Of a DNA stretch of 64,000 bases, positions 22,788 through 32,928 are shown piece after piece. Both the position numbers and the translations under genes were made by a program. A model generated the notes under the pieces. The model was given only the letters and a program-made list of their open reading frames with translations, searched no databases and had not been told where the DNA came from. The DNA is from Shewanella avicenniae (GTDB taxonomy: Bacteria > Pseudomonadota > Gammaproteobacteria > Enterobacterales > Shewanellaceae), in NCBI RefSeq assembly GCF_017354945.1, contig NZ_CP071503.1, positions 2,356,001 through 2,420,000 on the forward strand, written 5' to 3'. Every line of letters starts with the position of its first letter. Position 1 is the first letter of the stretch.

Positions 22788-25535
22788 CTACTTAGTGTCA
22801 TCAATAGCATCGCCGTTCTGCATCGTGAGCTGTTGCCGTTTTAGCAACTGGAACAATCGGCCAATCCCAATTAACGCACCGCCCAAGCCTAAGAAACTGA
22901 CCACGCGCCATACGCCATCCAAATGACCGATATCGGATAAGAACACTTTAAGTGCGGCGCAACCTAATATGACCAATCCCAATTTCTGTAATACCGGCAA
23001 TTGCTTGCGCACACCAGCGAAAATAAACCCGCAACCCGCGACAATAAATGTCACCGAATAGCTCAACCATTCCGCCATGGTGGTGCCAACAAACAGCGCC
23101 ATTGAGCCGGGTTGCCAAAACTGCCTTAACGACAACAGCCACCACACGCTCAACAGTGCCCCAGCAATGGCATAGCCACTATGTTTAACCCGAGTCGCTG
23201 ATATTGTCGGCAATTCGGGTAACCCATCAACATAGCTAATGCCAAATAGCAGTAGCGCCGGAAGCAACCAGCCCAAGGCCAGCGGGTTGAACAATGGCGT
23301 CAGTTCACCGCTAACTGTGTCATCCCACAGAGGCATAAATTGTAAATTGATCAACAGCGTGACCAATGCCACCACCAATAACAAGGCATAACGATAGTAG
23401 CGATAGAACCGTTGCAACCACTGATGCTGACAACGTTGCTGACGAATGCCATACACAGCGCAAAGCACGAGCGCCTCCATCAACCAAAAGCTACAGCTAA
23501 TCAAATCTAACTGTTCAAACAGTGCGTAGCTGCCAGTGACGAGATAGTGACTTTCGACAAAGCAGAACAGTGCCACGAGGTGAATAAGGCCGCCCTCTAA
23601 CCAATCAACAAACGCGAGTTTGGCGGCTGTGGCCAGCCTGTATGCTAAATACAGCAGCAACAGTACCGGCATAAAGTGCAGTAAGGTTAAGCTCCAGTCC
23701 GGCAAATCAGTGTTGTACCAGCTGCTCATAAAGGGTAAAACGCTGAGTCGTAAAATCACAATAGACACCAACACCTTAGCCACAATATCCGTCAACGCTG
23801 GCCATTGTTTTACCATCTGAACAACAACGATGAGTACCTGCACAGCTAACAAGCCACTCAACAAAGGCCCGTCAAACCACAGCACAAGATTTAACCAAAC
23901 CAAGCCGTGAACAGCACCGACAAGCGCAAGCCGCATATCCGCCAACTTGTATGCCAACCATGCCAATACTGCGGCCACGGCAATACTGAGCAATGAGCTC
24001 AACCAAAATAATGATGGCCAATCTGCATCGCTATACAACATTAAACTGGCGATGAATACTTGTGGCCCGACAATAAACCAGTAGCGGTTCACCTGCTCTG
24101 CTCGCTGCCGATACGCCAGATAACCTTGTGCAGACAATGCCATCCACCAAACAGCCGCTAACACCACTAACCACTGAAAGCCGGAGCTGTTATCCAGCGT
24201 GAGTTGATACTGCGTCAGTACAAAGGTGACGCTTAGTACGGTGCTTAGTAATGGAATATGTCGCGCTGTTCTCACTGCGTTTAATAATGGCTGCCACAAT
24301 AGACACGCCATGATCGCCAGCAACACCGTACGATGTTCCATACTGTAGAGATAGAATCTTAATTCGCTAGTTAGCAGCAACATCAGGCTCAATATCAGCG
24401 CCGGATAAAGACTGTGATAGCCGCGGCAAGCAATCCGCTCGGTTCTCAGCCCTGAAGAGCGAAGCGCAAACCATAACCGCCAGCCGCGTTCGGGCACAGT
24501 AATGAGTAGATAGGCCGTCAGCGGATAGAACAACGCCATCCACCAAAGCGGTTCTGGCATATCAAGGTTGATGAGCACCATCCACAACAGCTGCCCAACA
24601 ATGATTCCCCATAGCAGCCAAGCCAGTTGGCGGCGTCGAATAACATATAATCCGACCGCTGAAATCGCGGAAATATATCCCGCCAATAGATAATAATTAG
24701 GGCTCGTTGAGCTGAGCCATAACGGCGCAATGTAACCGCCGATTAAACCGAGTACCGCCATCAAACTGCCATATCGCAGTGACGCCAACATTGAGCCGAT
24801 GGATGTCAGCGCCATCAATAACATCGCTAACATCGGGCTTAACAAATGGTAACTGACGACTGCAAACACATAAGCGGCGTAGATGCCAGTCGTCCCTGCG
24901 GCCACAATCGCGGCAGGAATATAATCAGCCCCCAAGAGTCCGCTGAGCGCTGCGCCCGCACGAAATCTGCGATGTAGCCATTCACCGAACGCCACCGTAG
25001 CAACAGAGATCAGTAAGGCGACCACAATGCGAGTGGTCGGTGTTGTGTGGACATGGGTACTGATAAATTGCACCAAATACCCCATCCCAAACACCAATGC
25101 GAGGCCGCCACACCAGACCAACCAGTTGTCTTTAAAATGTGCCACTAGCTTGCGTTGCCATTCGGGAAATTCAGTATCAAGTTTTCGGTGATCAGTAACC
25201 TTGGTCGCAGATACTGCGGTAGGGTTTGCTGACCACGCCGCTGAATGATGGTTGACCGACACAGGCGTGGTCGGCGTTGACGCCAGTTGCGCATCGGCTT
25301 CAGTTGGCACTGGTGAAAGAGTATCTGATACTGGTGTAACAGTTGGAGATTGCGGCGGCGTAGAAGTTGGCGCACGGGCATCTTGCGCGCGATTTAATAG
25401 CTCTAGTTGCAAGCGCAGCTGTTTAAGATTGGCCGCCATGCTATTGACCCGTTTGGTCAAGCGCTGCACTTCAACAAACGCCAAAATGGCCAGCACTGCC
25501 AATAGCAGTACTAACAACACTAACAGAACTTCCAT
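22788..25535 (-). CDS. DUF2339 polytopic inner-membrane protein
   Basis: A 915-residue membrane protein of the DUF2339 family, function unknown. Residues 1-21 form one membrane helix (MEVLLVLLVLLLAVLAILAF), followed by a coiled-coil-like stretch (VQRLTKRVNSMAANLKQLRL) and a Pro/Thr-rich linker to about residue 130. The rest holds roughly 25 or more hydrophobic segments, typical of the family, whose members may use a large multi-helix barrel of unknown task. ATG 25535 follows AAGGATGTCT; ATG 25541 is two codons longer, and an ORF extension to 25601 is not supported. It is monocistronic, convergent with asnB. Confidence 0.88.
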   Translation of the reverse strand: MEVLLVLLVLLLAVLAILAFVEVQRLTKRVNSMAANLKQLRLQLELLNRAQDARAPTSTPPQSPTVTPVSDTLSPVPTEADAQLASTPTTPVSVNHHSAAWSANPTAVSATKVTDHRKLDTEFPEWQRKLVAHFKDNWLVWCGGLALVFGMGYLVQFISTHVHTTPTTRIVVALLISVATVAFGEWLHRRFRAGAALSGLLGADYIPAAIVAAGTTGIYAAYVFAVVSYHLLSPMLAMLLMALTSIGSMLASLRYGSLMAVLGLIGGYIAPLWLSSTSPNYYLLAGYISAISAVGLYVIRRRQLAWLLWGIIVGQLLWMVLINLDMPEPLWWMALFYPLTAYLLITVPERGWRLWFALRSSGLRTERIACRGYHSLYPALILSLMLLLTSELRFYLYSMEHRTVLLAIMACLLWQPLLNAVRTARHIPLLSTVLSVTFVLTQYQLTLDNSSGFQWLVVLAAVWWMALSAQGYLAYRQRAEQVNRYWFIVGPQVFIASLMLYSDADWPSLFWLSSLLSIAVAAVLAWLAYKLADMRLALVGAVHGLVWLNLVLWFDGPLLSGLLAVQVLIVVVQMVKQWPALTDIVAKVLVSIVILRLSVLPFMSSWYNTDLPDWSLTLLHFMPVLLLLYLAYRLATAAKLAFVDWLEGGLIHLVALFCFVESHYLVTGSYALFEQLDLISCSFWLMEALVLCAVYGIRQQRCQHQWLQRFYRYYRYALLLVVALVTLLINLQFMPLWDDTVSGELTPLFNPLALGWLLPALLLFGISYVDGLPELPTISATRVKHSGYAIAGALLSVWWLLSLRQFWQPGSMALFVGTTMAEWLSYSVTFIVAGCGFIFAGVRKQLPVLQKLGLVILGCAALKVFLSDIGHLDGVWRVVSFLGLGGALIGIGRLFQLLKRQQLTMQNGDAIDDTK

Positions 25536-25713
25536 AGACATCCTTGTTGCTTTAGCAACCTGTGTATGGCGAGAGCATAGCACTGCCCTCAGCTGATGCA
25601 AAATCAGCCAGTTACTTTAGTTGGCGTACGTGGTGGGCGAGAATAGTTGAAGTGAATAACGGGCGCACATAACTGCACTGACGGTGTGATTCACCGCCAG
25701 CACAGCAAGATAA

Positions 25714-26103
25714 TTAGGCAGCAAAGCGCTGTTGCAAATAGCGTTTAATCTCTTCAGATTCGTACATCCACTGTTCGCTACCGTCTGTGTCTACGATTTT
25801 TAAGCACGGCACTTTGACCTGACCACCTTTGGTTTCCAATTCCGTGCGCGCCGTTTCATCTCGCAATACGTTCGCCATGGTGATCGGCAATGCCAAACGG
25901 TGGATCTCCTTTTTCACCTTAATACAGAATGGACAAGTGCTGTATTGGTACAAGGTAAGTTGCCGGCACTGCTCATTCACTTGTGCTTGTGCATCGGCTT
26001 CACGCTGAATAGGTTTTGGCTTTGATAACGCCGCATAAATCAACATAAACGGCATTAAAATACGACGTAATAATTTGAAAAATAAACGAATAACTATGCG
26101 CAT
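25714..26103 (-). CDS. Membrane-anchored glutaredoxin-like protein
   Basis: A 129-residue protein with an N-terminal hydrophobic anchor (about residues 5-26, FFKLLRRILMPFMLIYAAL) and a glutaredoxin domain from about residue 47. The redox motif CPFC is in YSTCPFCIKVKKEI; the cis-proline loop is VKVPCLKI and the C-terminal helix ESEEIKRYLQQ. Basic residues in the first 20 positions suggest the catalytic domain faces the cytoplasm. It has AAGGAATCCT before the ATG. Glutathione-dependent disulfide chemistry is the family role; the partner is not known. Confidence 0.88.
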   Translation of the reverse strand: MRIVIRLFFKLLRRILMPFMLIYAALSKPKPIQREADAQAQVNEQCRQLTLYQYSTCPFCIKVKKEIHRLALPITMANVLRDETARTELETKGGQVKVPCLKIVDTDGSEQWMYESEEIKRYLQQRFAA

Positions 26104-26287
26104 AGGATTCCTTTAACCGCCCAACACTACATTAGCAACAACAAATGTGCGCTAGTCTATCAGGCTAGAGAGGCTGTTAGCGAGCGCAATTTTTAGCTGC
26201 TTTATCGGCTGTTGTCGAGTTATCTTCGCTATCCCTTACGATTTTTATGGCTTAACTCAGCGATATCTAATTTATGGCTATATAGGT

Positions 26288-26306
26288 GTAATTGATAATC
26301 ACTATT
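26288..26306 (+). promoter_or_regulatory. Fur-box-like sequence upstream of the YohC homologue
   Basis: GTAATTGATAATCACTATT matches the 19-bp E. coli Fur consensus (GATAATGATAATCATTATC) at 14 positions by my count. It is 82 bp before the yohC-like start codon. Confidence 0.45.
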
Positions 26307-26388
26307 AATTCTTATTGAGATTTTTAAGCTGACTAAACTTTAGGAGTAGTGTTCGTTTCCACTAACGAGCGTTAATGCGAGGTCAGCT

Positions 26389-27000
26389 ATGAGTAATCAC
26401 ATCATTGGATTGATATTACATCCGGGTAAAGAGTGGCAGCAGATTAACTCGGAACATGAAAGTGTGTCGCACCTGTATTACCACCATATTTTAGGCATGG
26501 CGGCAATTCCAGTCGTGGCATCGTTTATTGGTACAACGCAATTTGGCTGGAGCTTTGGGGGAGACGAGTCCTACAAAGTCTCGATTGAAAATGGCATTGC
26601 CTTAGGGTTGGCTTTTTATGCCCTGATGCTCGCCGCAGTATGGATTGTTGGCAGTTTGATCCACTGGCTTGCCCGAGAATATCCTGAACGGCCATCACGG
26701 GGGGAATGTGTAGTGTTTGCCGGATACACTGCAACGCCGATGTTTTTAGCCGGTGCGGTAGCCATCTACCCTGTATTTTGGGTGTGCTTACTAGCACTCA
26801 GTGCAGCCCTAGGTTACACCGCCTACCTCCTTTATAAAGGTACGCCGCGTTTCTTAGGTATCAGTCACGACAACGGGTTTATTATTTCGGGCATGACGCT
26901 CGGTTGGGGCATATTACTGTTAGAAGTGATGCTCACCGTCGTGGTGATGCTGTGGAGTATGAGCTCTGAGACCAGCATTATGTGGAGCGTGTTCAAATAG
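26389..27000 (+). CDS. YohC-like Yip1-family inner-membrane protein
   Basis: A 203-residue membrane protein closely resembling E. coli YohC: LILHPGKEWQQIN at the start, YHHILGMAAIPVVASFIGTT in the first helix, VVFAGYTATPMFLAGAVAIY later. About five membrane helices are visible. The Yip1 domain (PF04893) is of unknown function in bacteria. GAGG lies 6 nt before ATG 26389. A Fur-box-like site is upstream. Confidence 0.88.
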   Translation: MSNHIIGLILHPGKEWQQINSEHESVSHLYYHHILGMAAIPVVASFIGTTQFGWSFGGDESYKVSIENGIALGLAFYALMLAAVWIVGSLIHWLAREYPERPSRGECVVFAGYTATPMFLAGAVAIYPVFWVCLLALSAALGYTAYLLYKGTPRFLGISHDNGFIISGMTLGWGILLLEVMLTVVVMLWSMSSETSIMWSVFK

Positions 27001-27110
27001 TTAATTTGACGAACGCCAGCCACGGATGGCCTATTCACCCTTTTTCCCCTTTAAGTTGCCTAGCCGCTACATCTCGAAATCAACAGCACTTCCCTGTGCC
27101 TATATAATGA

Positions 27111-27908
27111 TTACAGTTCGATTGTCGCGATCACTGGGCGATGATCAGGACGATCAGCATCATCGTGACAGTATTCAGCTTCAGGGAACAAAATATCAGA
27201 CGTTGCAGCCGCATATTTGCCATGGATAAACACGAAATCAAGAATGCTATTGTACTGCGCGTCGCAATTAGACTTGATCAGTGTTTTGGGTTTTACCCAG
27301 TACCACTCACCGCTGTCCATCAATAGCTCAAACGCTTTATTCCCTTTCGCAGTGGGTAAATCATAATCATAGTTATAATCGCCCAGCGCGATAACTGTGG
27401 CGCTTTGTTGTTTTGCCCAATCAACCAACATGCGCGTTTGCTGTTGACGCTGTTCCGCTTTACCGCGCATCAAGTGATTGCCCATCACAATCACCTTCTT
27501 GCCCGTTGTGTTATCTTTCAATGTGACAATCAATGCTGGTCGTTCGAATTTGTTTACGCCAAACACTAACTCATGAGAGTCCAGCAGACTAAACCGCTTA
27601 GGGTTGAAAAAGATACCAAGCGCATCCGTCGTTTCGACCGCATTGGCGGAGGTCACCACTTGATAACCGCCCATGGTGTTTGCCAATGGCTTCGCCCACG
27701 AGATCGTCAGTTCGCTCAACATATAGACATCTGCGTTTGGTGCTTGCTGAATATAGCTGGCAACCGTTGGCTCGGTGGCATCTGGCTTGTAACCGCCTTC
27801 AACGTTATAGCCCATTACCGTAATGGGGGCGGCAAACGCAGGCGCTACAACCGCAGCTGCCGACAATGCGGCAATGGCCAACAGACGTGAAAGATATTGT
27901 GGGATCAT
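27111..27908 (-). CDS. Secreted endonuclease/exonuclease/phosphatase-fold protein
   Basis: A 265-residue exported protein with a signal peptide (basic start, Ala-rich core, cut near AFA/AP at about residue 27). The EEP active-site set is complete: Asn in GYNVEGG, Glu in LSELTISW, His in GNHLMRG, Asp-x-Asn in GDYNYD, Asp in LDFVFIHG and the Asp-His pair in RPDHRPV. Such proteins hydrolyse phosphodiesters, including nucleic acids or phospholipids; the substrate cannot be read here. It is a single gene, between the YohC-like gene (convergent) and acr3 (same strand, 180 bp upstream). Confidence 0.88.
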   Translation of the reverse strand: MIPQYLSRLLAIAALSAAAVVAPAFAAPITVMGYNVEGGYKPDATEPTVASYIQQAPNADVYMLSELTISWAKPLANTMGGYQVVTSANAVETTDALGIFFNPKRFSLLDSHELVFGVNKFERPALIVTLKDNTTGKKVIVMGNHLMRGKAEQRQQQTRMLVDWAKQQSATVIALGDYNYDYDLPTAKGNKAFELLMDSGEWYWVKPKTLIKSNCDAQYNSILDFVFIHGKYAAATSDILFPEAEYCHDDADRPDHRPVIATIEL

Positions 27909-28086
27909 GAAAAATATCCAAAAAAAAGAAGACGCGACATCTTACCGAAAATAAGCGTCAACTGTTACTCCAACAAGCTGATTGCCCGCGCTGGAAGCAA
28001 AAATTTGTTCAACAAATTGTGTCCAAATTTGGCGTGCCATGTTACATCGCAACAGCAGCCAACCTCAGTACCCTTGCCGACTATGG

Positions 28087-29145
28087 CTAATAGCGGCGTT
28101 TCAATCGAAGCGCTACATTGACTAAGGCGATCAATACTGGCACTTCAACCAATGGGCCAATTACCCCTGCAAAAGCTTGAGGAGAACTCAAACCAAATAC
28201 CGCCACCGCCACGGCAATCGCCAACTCAAAGTTGTTACCTGTGGCAGTAAAGGCAATCGAGGCGTTTTTGTCGTAGGCAATTCCCAGTCGTTTACCGATA
28301 AAGAAACTGGCGAAAAACATCAGTAGAAAATAGATCACTAGCGGAATCGCAACGCGCAATACGTCAAATGGCAAATCCACAATCATCTCGCCCTTTAAAC
28401 TGAACATCAGCACAATGGTGGCTAACAAGGCAATCAGCGTAATCGGCGAAATACGCGGTAAGTACACCTCGTTATACCATTGCTCGCCTTTGCTGCGGAT
28501 GAGCACAATGCGACCTAAAAAGCCTGCGACGAACGGCACGCCAAGATAGAGTGCGACCGTTTTAGCGATCTCGGCCATGGTGATGTCAACCGCAACGCCT
28601 TCGAGGCCAAAATACGGCGGTAACACTGTAATAAACAACCACGCCAGCACGCTGTAGGTAAGAATTTGGAACAAGCTATTGAGCGCCACCAACATGGCGC
28701 CATACTCTTTATTACCAGCGCCGATGTCATTCCACACCAACACCATGGCGATACAGCGCGCTAAACCAATCAGAATCACCCCTACCATATAGCCAGGCGA
28801 GTCATGCAAAAAAATCAGCGCTAAGCTGAACATCAATAGCGGCCCAACCAGCCAGTTCATCAGCAATGACAACGCAATAGCCTTTCCATCGCGACTCGCC
28901 TCACCCAGCAACTGATAATTCACCTTGGCCAGCGGTGGATACATCATCAAAATCAACCCGATGGCTAACGGCACATTGGTGGTGCCCACTGACAAGCTAT
29001 CGGTCCATGCCGCCACTTGCGGGAACAACACGCCAATTGCCACCCCCAGTGCCATCGCCAGAAAAATCCACAGCGTTAAATAACGATCGATAAAACGCAT
29101 TTTCTGTATGGCGGGTGTATCCACGCCCAAATCACCTTGACTCAT
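28087..29145 (-). CDS. ACR3-type arsenite efflux permease
   Basis: A 352-residue inner-membrane carrier of the ACR3 (BASS superfamily) group that exports arsenite, with about ten helices. The conserved cysteine helix [16 protein letters not shown] and the [13 protein letters not shown] block are diagnostic. AGGTTTGA precedes the ATG. No arsR, arsC or arsH is adjacent in this window, which is unusual for ACR3 genes; upstream at about 29212-29240 lies an AT-rich stretch with two TATATG repeats and ATACGTAT that might be an operator. The symbol arsB is often used for this family; it is left blank because ACR3 is unrelated to E. coli ArsB. Confidence 0.92.
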   Translation of the reverse strand: MSQGDLGVDTPAIQKMRFIDRYLTLWIFLAMALGVAIGVLFPQVAAWTDSLSVGTTNVPLAIGLILMMYPPLAKVNYQLLGEASRDGKAIALSLLMNWLVGPLLMFSLALIFLHDSPGYMVGVILIGLARCIAMVLVWNDIGAGNKEYGAMLVALNSLFQILTYSVLAWLFITVLPPYFGLEGVAVDITMAEIAKTVALYLGVPFVAGFLGRIVLIRSKGEQWYNEVYLPRISPITLIALLATIVLMFSLKGEMIVDLPFDVLRVAIPLVIYFLLMFFASFFIGKRLGIAYDKNASIAFTATGNNFELAIAVAVAVFGLSSPQAFAGVIGPLVEVPVLIALVNVALRLKRRY

Positions 29146-29521
29146 TCAAACCTCAAATCGCTGGCGTGATTACGGAGTCACTCGACGACTGCATCAAGTG
29201 ACTTCAACAGCCAATATATGGAAATACGTATATGATACGCCGAATCCGCCAAATTGCATTTTACAACATTCCAAAACCTAAGTTTTCTCATATAAGAACG
29301 CTTAACCACTTGTAATTGTTTGCCTTTAGGTAGTTTTACCTAGGTGCATTTTGACGGTTTTCACACTTCTTTATCTTCAGCGAAATTTAACGAGACAGAG
29401 TTCTATTACGCTCATATAATGCGCCGCCCAACCAATTTATGTAAGAAAATCAGCATATTGATTTTCTTTTTCCATTTGCCGTTTCAACAGGCCATTGCCG
29501 TTGTTTGCCAGGAGCGACAAA
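29146..29521. other. Divergent acr3 / chemoreceptor intergenic region
   Basis: About 375 bp. The acr3-proximal part has TATATGGAAATACGTATATG (29215-29234), a repeat-containing candidate operator. The rest shows only AT-rich promoter-like sequence and AGGAG before the chemoreceptor. An open frame at 29344-29541 has no coding character. Confidence 0.45.
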
Positions 29522-31426
29522 ATGCAGCACGTCGAACTTAAACGTACCCTTATCATCTCTATCGCGTTACTCGTTGCGTTATCGGTGACAATCTCAAGTT
29601 ACATCCTTTATTTACAAGAAAAAGAAGCACTTACTCAATCAATTTCGACCCAGAGTAACCTCTATGTCGAAGGCCAAGGTGAGCAGATTGAATCGCTCAT
29701 CAATGAAAAACTGCGCGGAATTGGCAATCTCGCCAATCTGCTCAACCAACAAAAACTGGAAACCACGCCAGCCAATTTAATCCTGCTAACACAGCAGATT
29801 GCCAGCGCGCTTAATACGCCTTCCGCAATGTTGGCACTTGATAATGGTGACGGTTATTGGAACCAAGAAGATGCGCAATTTCCTAACCATAAATATCAAG
29901 GCGATATTAGCCAACGCCCGTGGTTTATTCAGGCAAAACAGGCCTCAGGCGCACTGATCACCGACCCATACAAAGGCACTGACGGCCAGATTTGGGTAAC
30001 GTTCGCAAGCAAATTTAACGGTGGGGTGGTGTCTGCGGATATGACCTTGGGTTTCCTCAGTAAAATGATCAACACTGAAAAGCTGTCCCCTACCGCGATA
30101 GCAATGATTTTTGACGACCAATTCAATGTGGTCGCCTCATCCTCAAAAGTCGTAAAACCCGGCAGTAATCTGAAAAGCTTTAATTGGCTAGCTTCAGCAC
30201 TGCACAATATCGGCACCACAGAAAATACTCTGTCGTATTACACCTTGGATAATGACAATAAGTTATTGTTTTCTCATCGAATGCAGATTGGCAGCAACAC
30301 CGTCTATTACGCCGTCGGCTTGCGGCAAGATGAGGCCTTTGCTTCGTTGGAACAATCACGCAATATCGCTTTAGCCATCGTAATTATCGCTTCGATCGTG
30401 AGCATGTTAGTGGCGATCACCTTAATCCAATATCTGTATCGCCCGATTGTATTGCTGCGTAGTACGATTGAAGGCTTAGCAAGCGGTAACGGCGATTTAA
30501 CCCAACGCTTAGCGGTAAATACCCAAGACGATATTGGTAGAATTTCGGGGGGCGTCAACGCCTTCATGGCCTCGCTGCAAAAAATGATGTTAGAGGTGAA
30601 AGGCGCAACCGAAGAACTCACCAGCAATGCCTTCAACCTCAAGCAGCAGAGCTATCAAAACCGCACCATTTTGCAAAATCACGTCAAAGAGACTGAGCAG
30701 ATCGCCACGGCGATTGAAGAGATGGATGCCACCGCAAACGCGATGGCAAAAGATGCAGCCAATACCGCGAGCCTGACCGAACGTGCCAACGAAGTCAGTA
30801 ATGAATCACGCGCGGTGGTATCACGCGCAGAAACCTCGATCAACGCCTTAGTGCATGATGTTGCCATCGCAGCAACCGACGTGCAGCAGATGAATCAACA
30901 GGCGCAAAGTATTAGCCAAGTTCTGTCAATGATTGAAGCGATTGCTGAGCAAACCAATCTGTTAGCACTCAACGCCGCAATTGAAGCCGCGCGTGCTGGT
31001 GAACATGGTCGAGGCTTTGCGGTGGTTGCCGATGAAGTGCGTGCTCTTGCCAGCCGCACCAAAGAGAGCACCCAAGAGATTGAAGCGGCGATCAAGCAAT
31101 TAACCATTGGTTGCAACAAAGTTGTGCAATCGATGACTGATACCAAAGAGCGCTGTGAAACTACCGCCACCCAATCTGCAGAAGTGTCTGAGAGTCTCGA
31201 CAAGTTGATTAACTTTGTAAATGAGATCAACCAATTAAGCGAGCAGATTGCAACTGCGGCAGAAGAGCAGAGCTGTGTTACCAAAGAAGTTAGCGCCAAC
31301 ATGACCGCAATCAGCGATATCGTCAGCAAGTTAGATGACAGCGGCGCAAAAGTACTCAATGACACCGAAAGCTTAGAAAACATTAACCACAAACTGAGTC
31401 AGATTGTCGGTCAATTTAAGCTGTAA
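29522..31426 (+). CDS. Methyl-accepting chemotaxis protein with Cache sensor domain
   Basis: A 634-residue chemoreceptor: TM1 about residues 8-32, periplasmic double-Cache-like domain about 35-270, TM2 about 275-300, HAMP about 302-355, signalling domain to the end. The Cache domain shows [20 protein letters not shown] and [11 protein letters not shown], typical ligand-pocket elements. The CheA/CheW hairpin reads [23 protein letters not shown] 29522 is chosen over 29495 because AGGAG ends 7 nt before it and TM1 then starts properly. Amino acids or related small molecules are common ligands of this class, but the ligand is unknown. Confidence 0.94.
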   Translation: MQHVELKRTLIISIALLVALSVTISSYILYLQEKEALTQSISTQSNLYVEGQGEQIESLINEKLRGIGNLANLLNQQKLETTPANLILLTQQIASALNTPSAMLALDNGDGYWNQEDAQFPNHKYQGDISQRPWFIQAKQASGALITDPYKGTDGQIWVTFASKFNGGVVSADMTLGFLSKMINTEKLSPTAIAMIFDDQFNVVASSSKVVKPGSNLKSFNWLASALHNIGTTENTLSYYTLDNDNKLLFSHRMQIGSNTVYYAVGLRQDEAFASLEQSRNIALAIVIIASIVSMLVAITLIQYLYRPIVLLRSTIEGLASGNGDLTQRLAVNTQDDIGRISGGVNAFMASLQKMMLEVKGATEELTSNAFNLKQQSYQNRTILQNHVKETEQIATAIEEMDATANAMAKDAANTASLTERANEVSNESRAVVSRAETSINALVHDVAIAATDVQQMNQQAQSISQVLSMIEAIAEQTNLLALNAAIEAARAGEHGRGFAVVADEVRALASRTKESTQEIEAAIKQLTIGCNKVVQSMTDTKERCETTATQSAEVSESLDKLINFVNEINQLSEQIATAAEEQSCVTKEVSANMTAISDIVSKLDDSGAKVLNDTESLENINHKLSQIVGQFKL

Positions 31427-31625
31427 TCCAGTCTGAACTGTTCGCGTTTTCTGCCTAAACAGTGCGTGTTCATGACGTCGAAATGCTCGGCTAAGGCAAC
31501 ACGCACTGCTTATTCCCCCCCATCATTATCAACACTATGTTGCTAGTATTTCTATTTGTGGCCTGTTAATCATATTCCATGAAAAGAGTAAGCTGGATGC
31601 TATTACAGCATCTGAAGGAACGAGC

Positions 31626-32228
31626 ATGAACAAGCAGGTCGTAGTATTACTGCATGGCGTTGGCAGTAATGGCGCTAATATGGCATCGCTGGCACAACAG
31701 TGGCAGACCAAATTTCCCGATGTTATCTGGCTTTCGCCTAACGCACCGTTCGCCTCAGATATGGGCAACGGTTATCAATGGTTCAGTCTAAAAGGGGTTA
31801 CCGATGCCAACCGCCCAGAGCGAATTCAAGCGGCACGCGCGGCACTAGATAGCTTGTTGGCGCAACTGTTCCACGCTCATGATATTGATCCAAACCGCGA
31901 CAACGTAATATTCGTGGGCTTCTCGCAAGGCTCAATGATGTCGCTCGATATGTTGGTGAGCGCCAGAATGAAGCTCGCGGGTGTGATTGCCTTTTCTGGC
32001 CGATTGGCATCACCGCAACCCTATCAATTTACCCAAAATGTGCCGGTATTACTGGTCCATGGCTTAAGTGATCCGGCCATCCATTACAGTGAATCAGAAA
32101 AATCAGCCAGTGCACTCAGTGCGTTAGGACACTCGGTACAAACGCAATTTGAAGCTGGTCTCAATCACGCTATTTCAGCACAAGGCGCGGCAGCAGCTGC
32201 CGAATTCATCAAAGCGCAGCTGAGCTGA
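31626..32228 (+). CDS. Alpha/beta-hydrolase, phospholipase/carboxylesterase family
   Basis: A 200-residue esterase of the PF02230 type (YpfH-like). The oxyanion-loop block LLHGVGSNGANM, nucleophile Ser in GFSQGSMMSL, Asp in HGLSDPAIHY and His in GLNHAISAQG form the triad. GAAGGAA lies 5-6 nt before ATG 31626. Family members hydrolyse short-chain esters. It is a single gene flanked by a chemoreceptor and a bidirectional terminator. Confidence 0.92.
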   Translation: MNKQVVVLLHGVGSNGANMASLAQQWQTKFPDVIWLSPNAPFASDMGNGYQWFSLKGVTDANRPERIQAARAALDSLLAQLFHAHDIDPNRDNVIFVGFSQGSMMSLDMLVSARMKLAGVIAFSGRLASPQPYQFTQNVPVLLVHGLSDPAIHYSESEKSASALSALGHSVQTQFEAGLNHAISAQGAAAAAEFIKAQLS

Positions 32229-32277
32229 TAAGGGTTACTGGCCAACACTGGCACTAACTAATTAGATGACGATTGCA

Positions 32278-32321
32278 AAAAAGCCCAATTGCACGCGAGA
32301 GTGCCATGGGGCTTTTTATGC
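32278..32321. terminator. Bidirectional terminator, esterase / flavodoxin-fold gene
   Basis: Long imperfect hairpin: AAAAAGCCC ... GGGGCTTTTT outer stem with inner GCAC / GTGC, A run on the left and T run on the right. It lies between two convergent genes. Confidence 0.75.
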
Positions 32322-32362
32322 TTGGTGAGCAACAATCTTTGATAAGCCTGCTATGGCACAGG

Positions 32363-32884
32363 CTATTTTAGTGCCGCTGCGACTTGCGCTTTGAAAGCCG
32401 CTAAGCGCTCAGCATCAACGTCCATCGAGTCAAACAAGACTAACGGCTCAGCGTATTTCATGCCCACATAAAGCGCGTTGGCCTTCATTGGCGTCATCAC
32501 TTCCGCCATGGTGCTTTGTATCAAGCCCTCCGCCGAGTACATATGTTGATTGGCACCAGCGCTGGTCATCGCCAACAGAGTTTTGCCTTTTAATGCATCG
32601 CCACCGGGGCCAAACGCCCAGCCATAACTCCATACTGCGTTAAAGTAGGCTTTGAGCATCGGGGTGATATTGAACCAATGAGTAGGATACAGGTACACCA
32701 CGCGTTGCTTATCAGCATAGGCTTGTTGCTCTGCAGCCACATCAATGGCGTTGATATCGGTGCCATACAAAGTTTCAAGATTGCGCACTTCAACATTTTC
32801 GAGCGTTGCCAAATACTGCGCGACTGCTTTGATGACCTTCGATTGTTCTGGGTATGGATGAGATACCACCACTAATGTGTTCAT
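32363..32884 (-). CDS. Flavodoxin-fold NAD(P)H oxidoreductase (KefF/NQO family)
   Basis: A 173-residue FMN- or FAD-binding quinone-reductase-like protein (PF02525). It starts with the phosphate-loop region VVSHPYPEQSKV and has YPTHWFNITPMLKAYFNAVW, the hallmark flavin-binding block. AGAGGTAG precedes the ATG. It is co-transcribed behind an MFS exporter gene (44-bp gap), which suggests protection against a quinone-like or electrophilic compound that is reduced and exported (inference). Confidence 0.9.
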   Translation of the reverse strand: MNTLVVVSHPYPEQSKVIKAVAQYLATLENVEVRNLETLYGTDINAIDVAAEQQAYADKQRVVYLYPTHWFNITPMLKAYFNAVWSYGWAFGPGGDALKGKTLLAMTSAGANQHMYSAEGLIQSTMAEVMTPMKANALYVGMKYAEPLVLFDSMDVDAERLAAFKAQVAAALK

Positions 32885-32928
32885 TTTCTACCTCTTAATT
32901 CTGATAAATATTTAATCAATTCAATGCG

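Noticed and set aside
27897-28121. 74-codon plus-strand frame between the endonuclease-fold gene and acr3
   Set aside because: It runs through two gene ends in the wrong strand with no coding pattern.
29344-29541. 65-codon frame before the Cache chemoreceptor
   Set aside because: No ribosome site, AT-rich, overlaps the real start region; taken as leader sequence.
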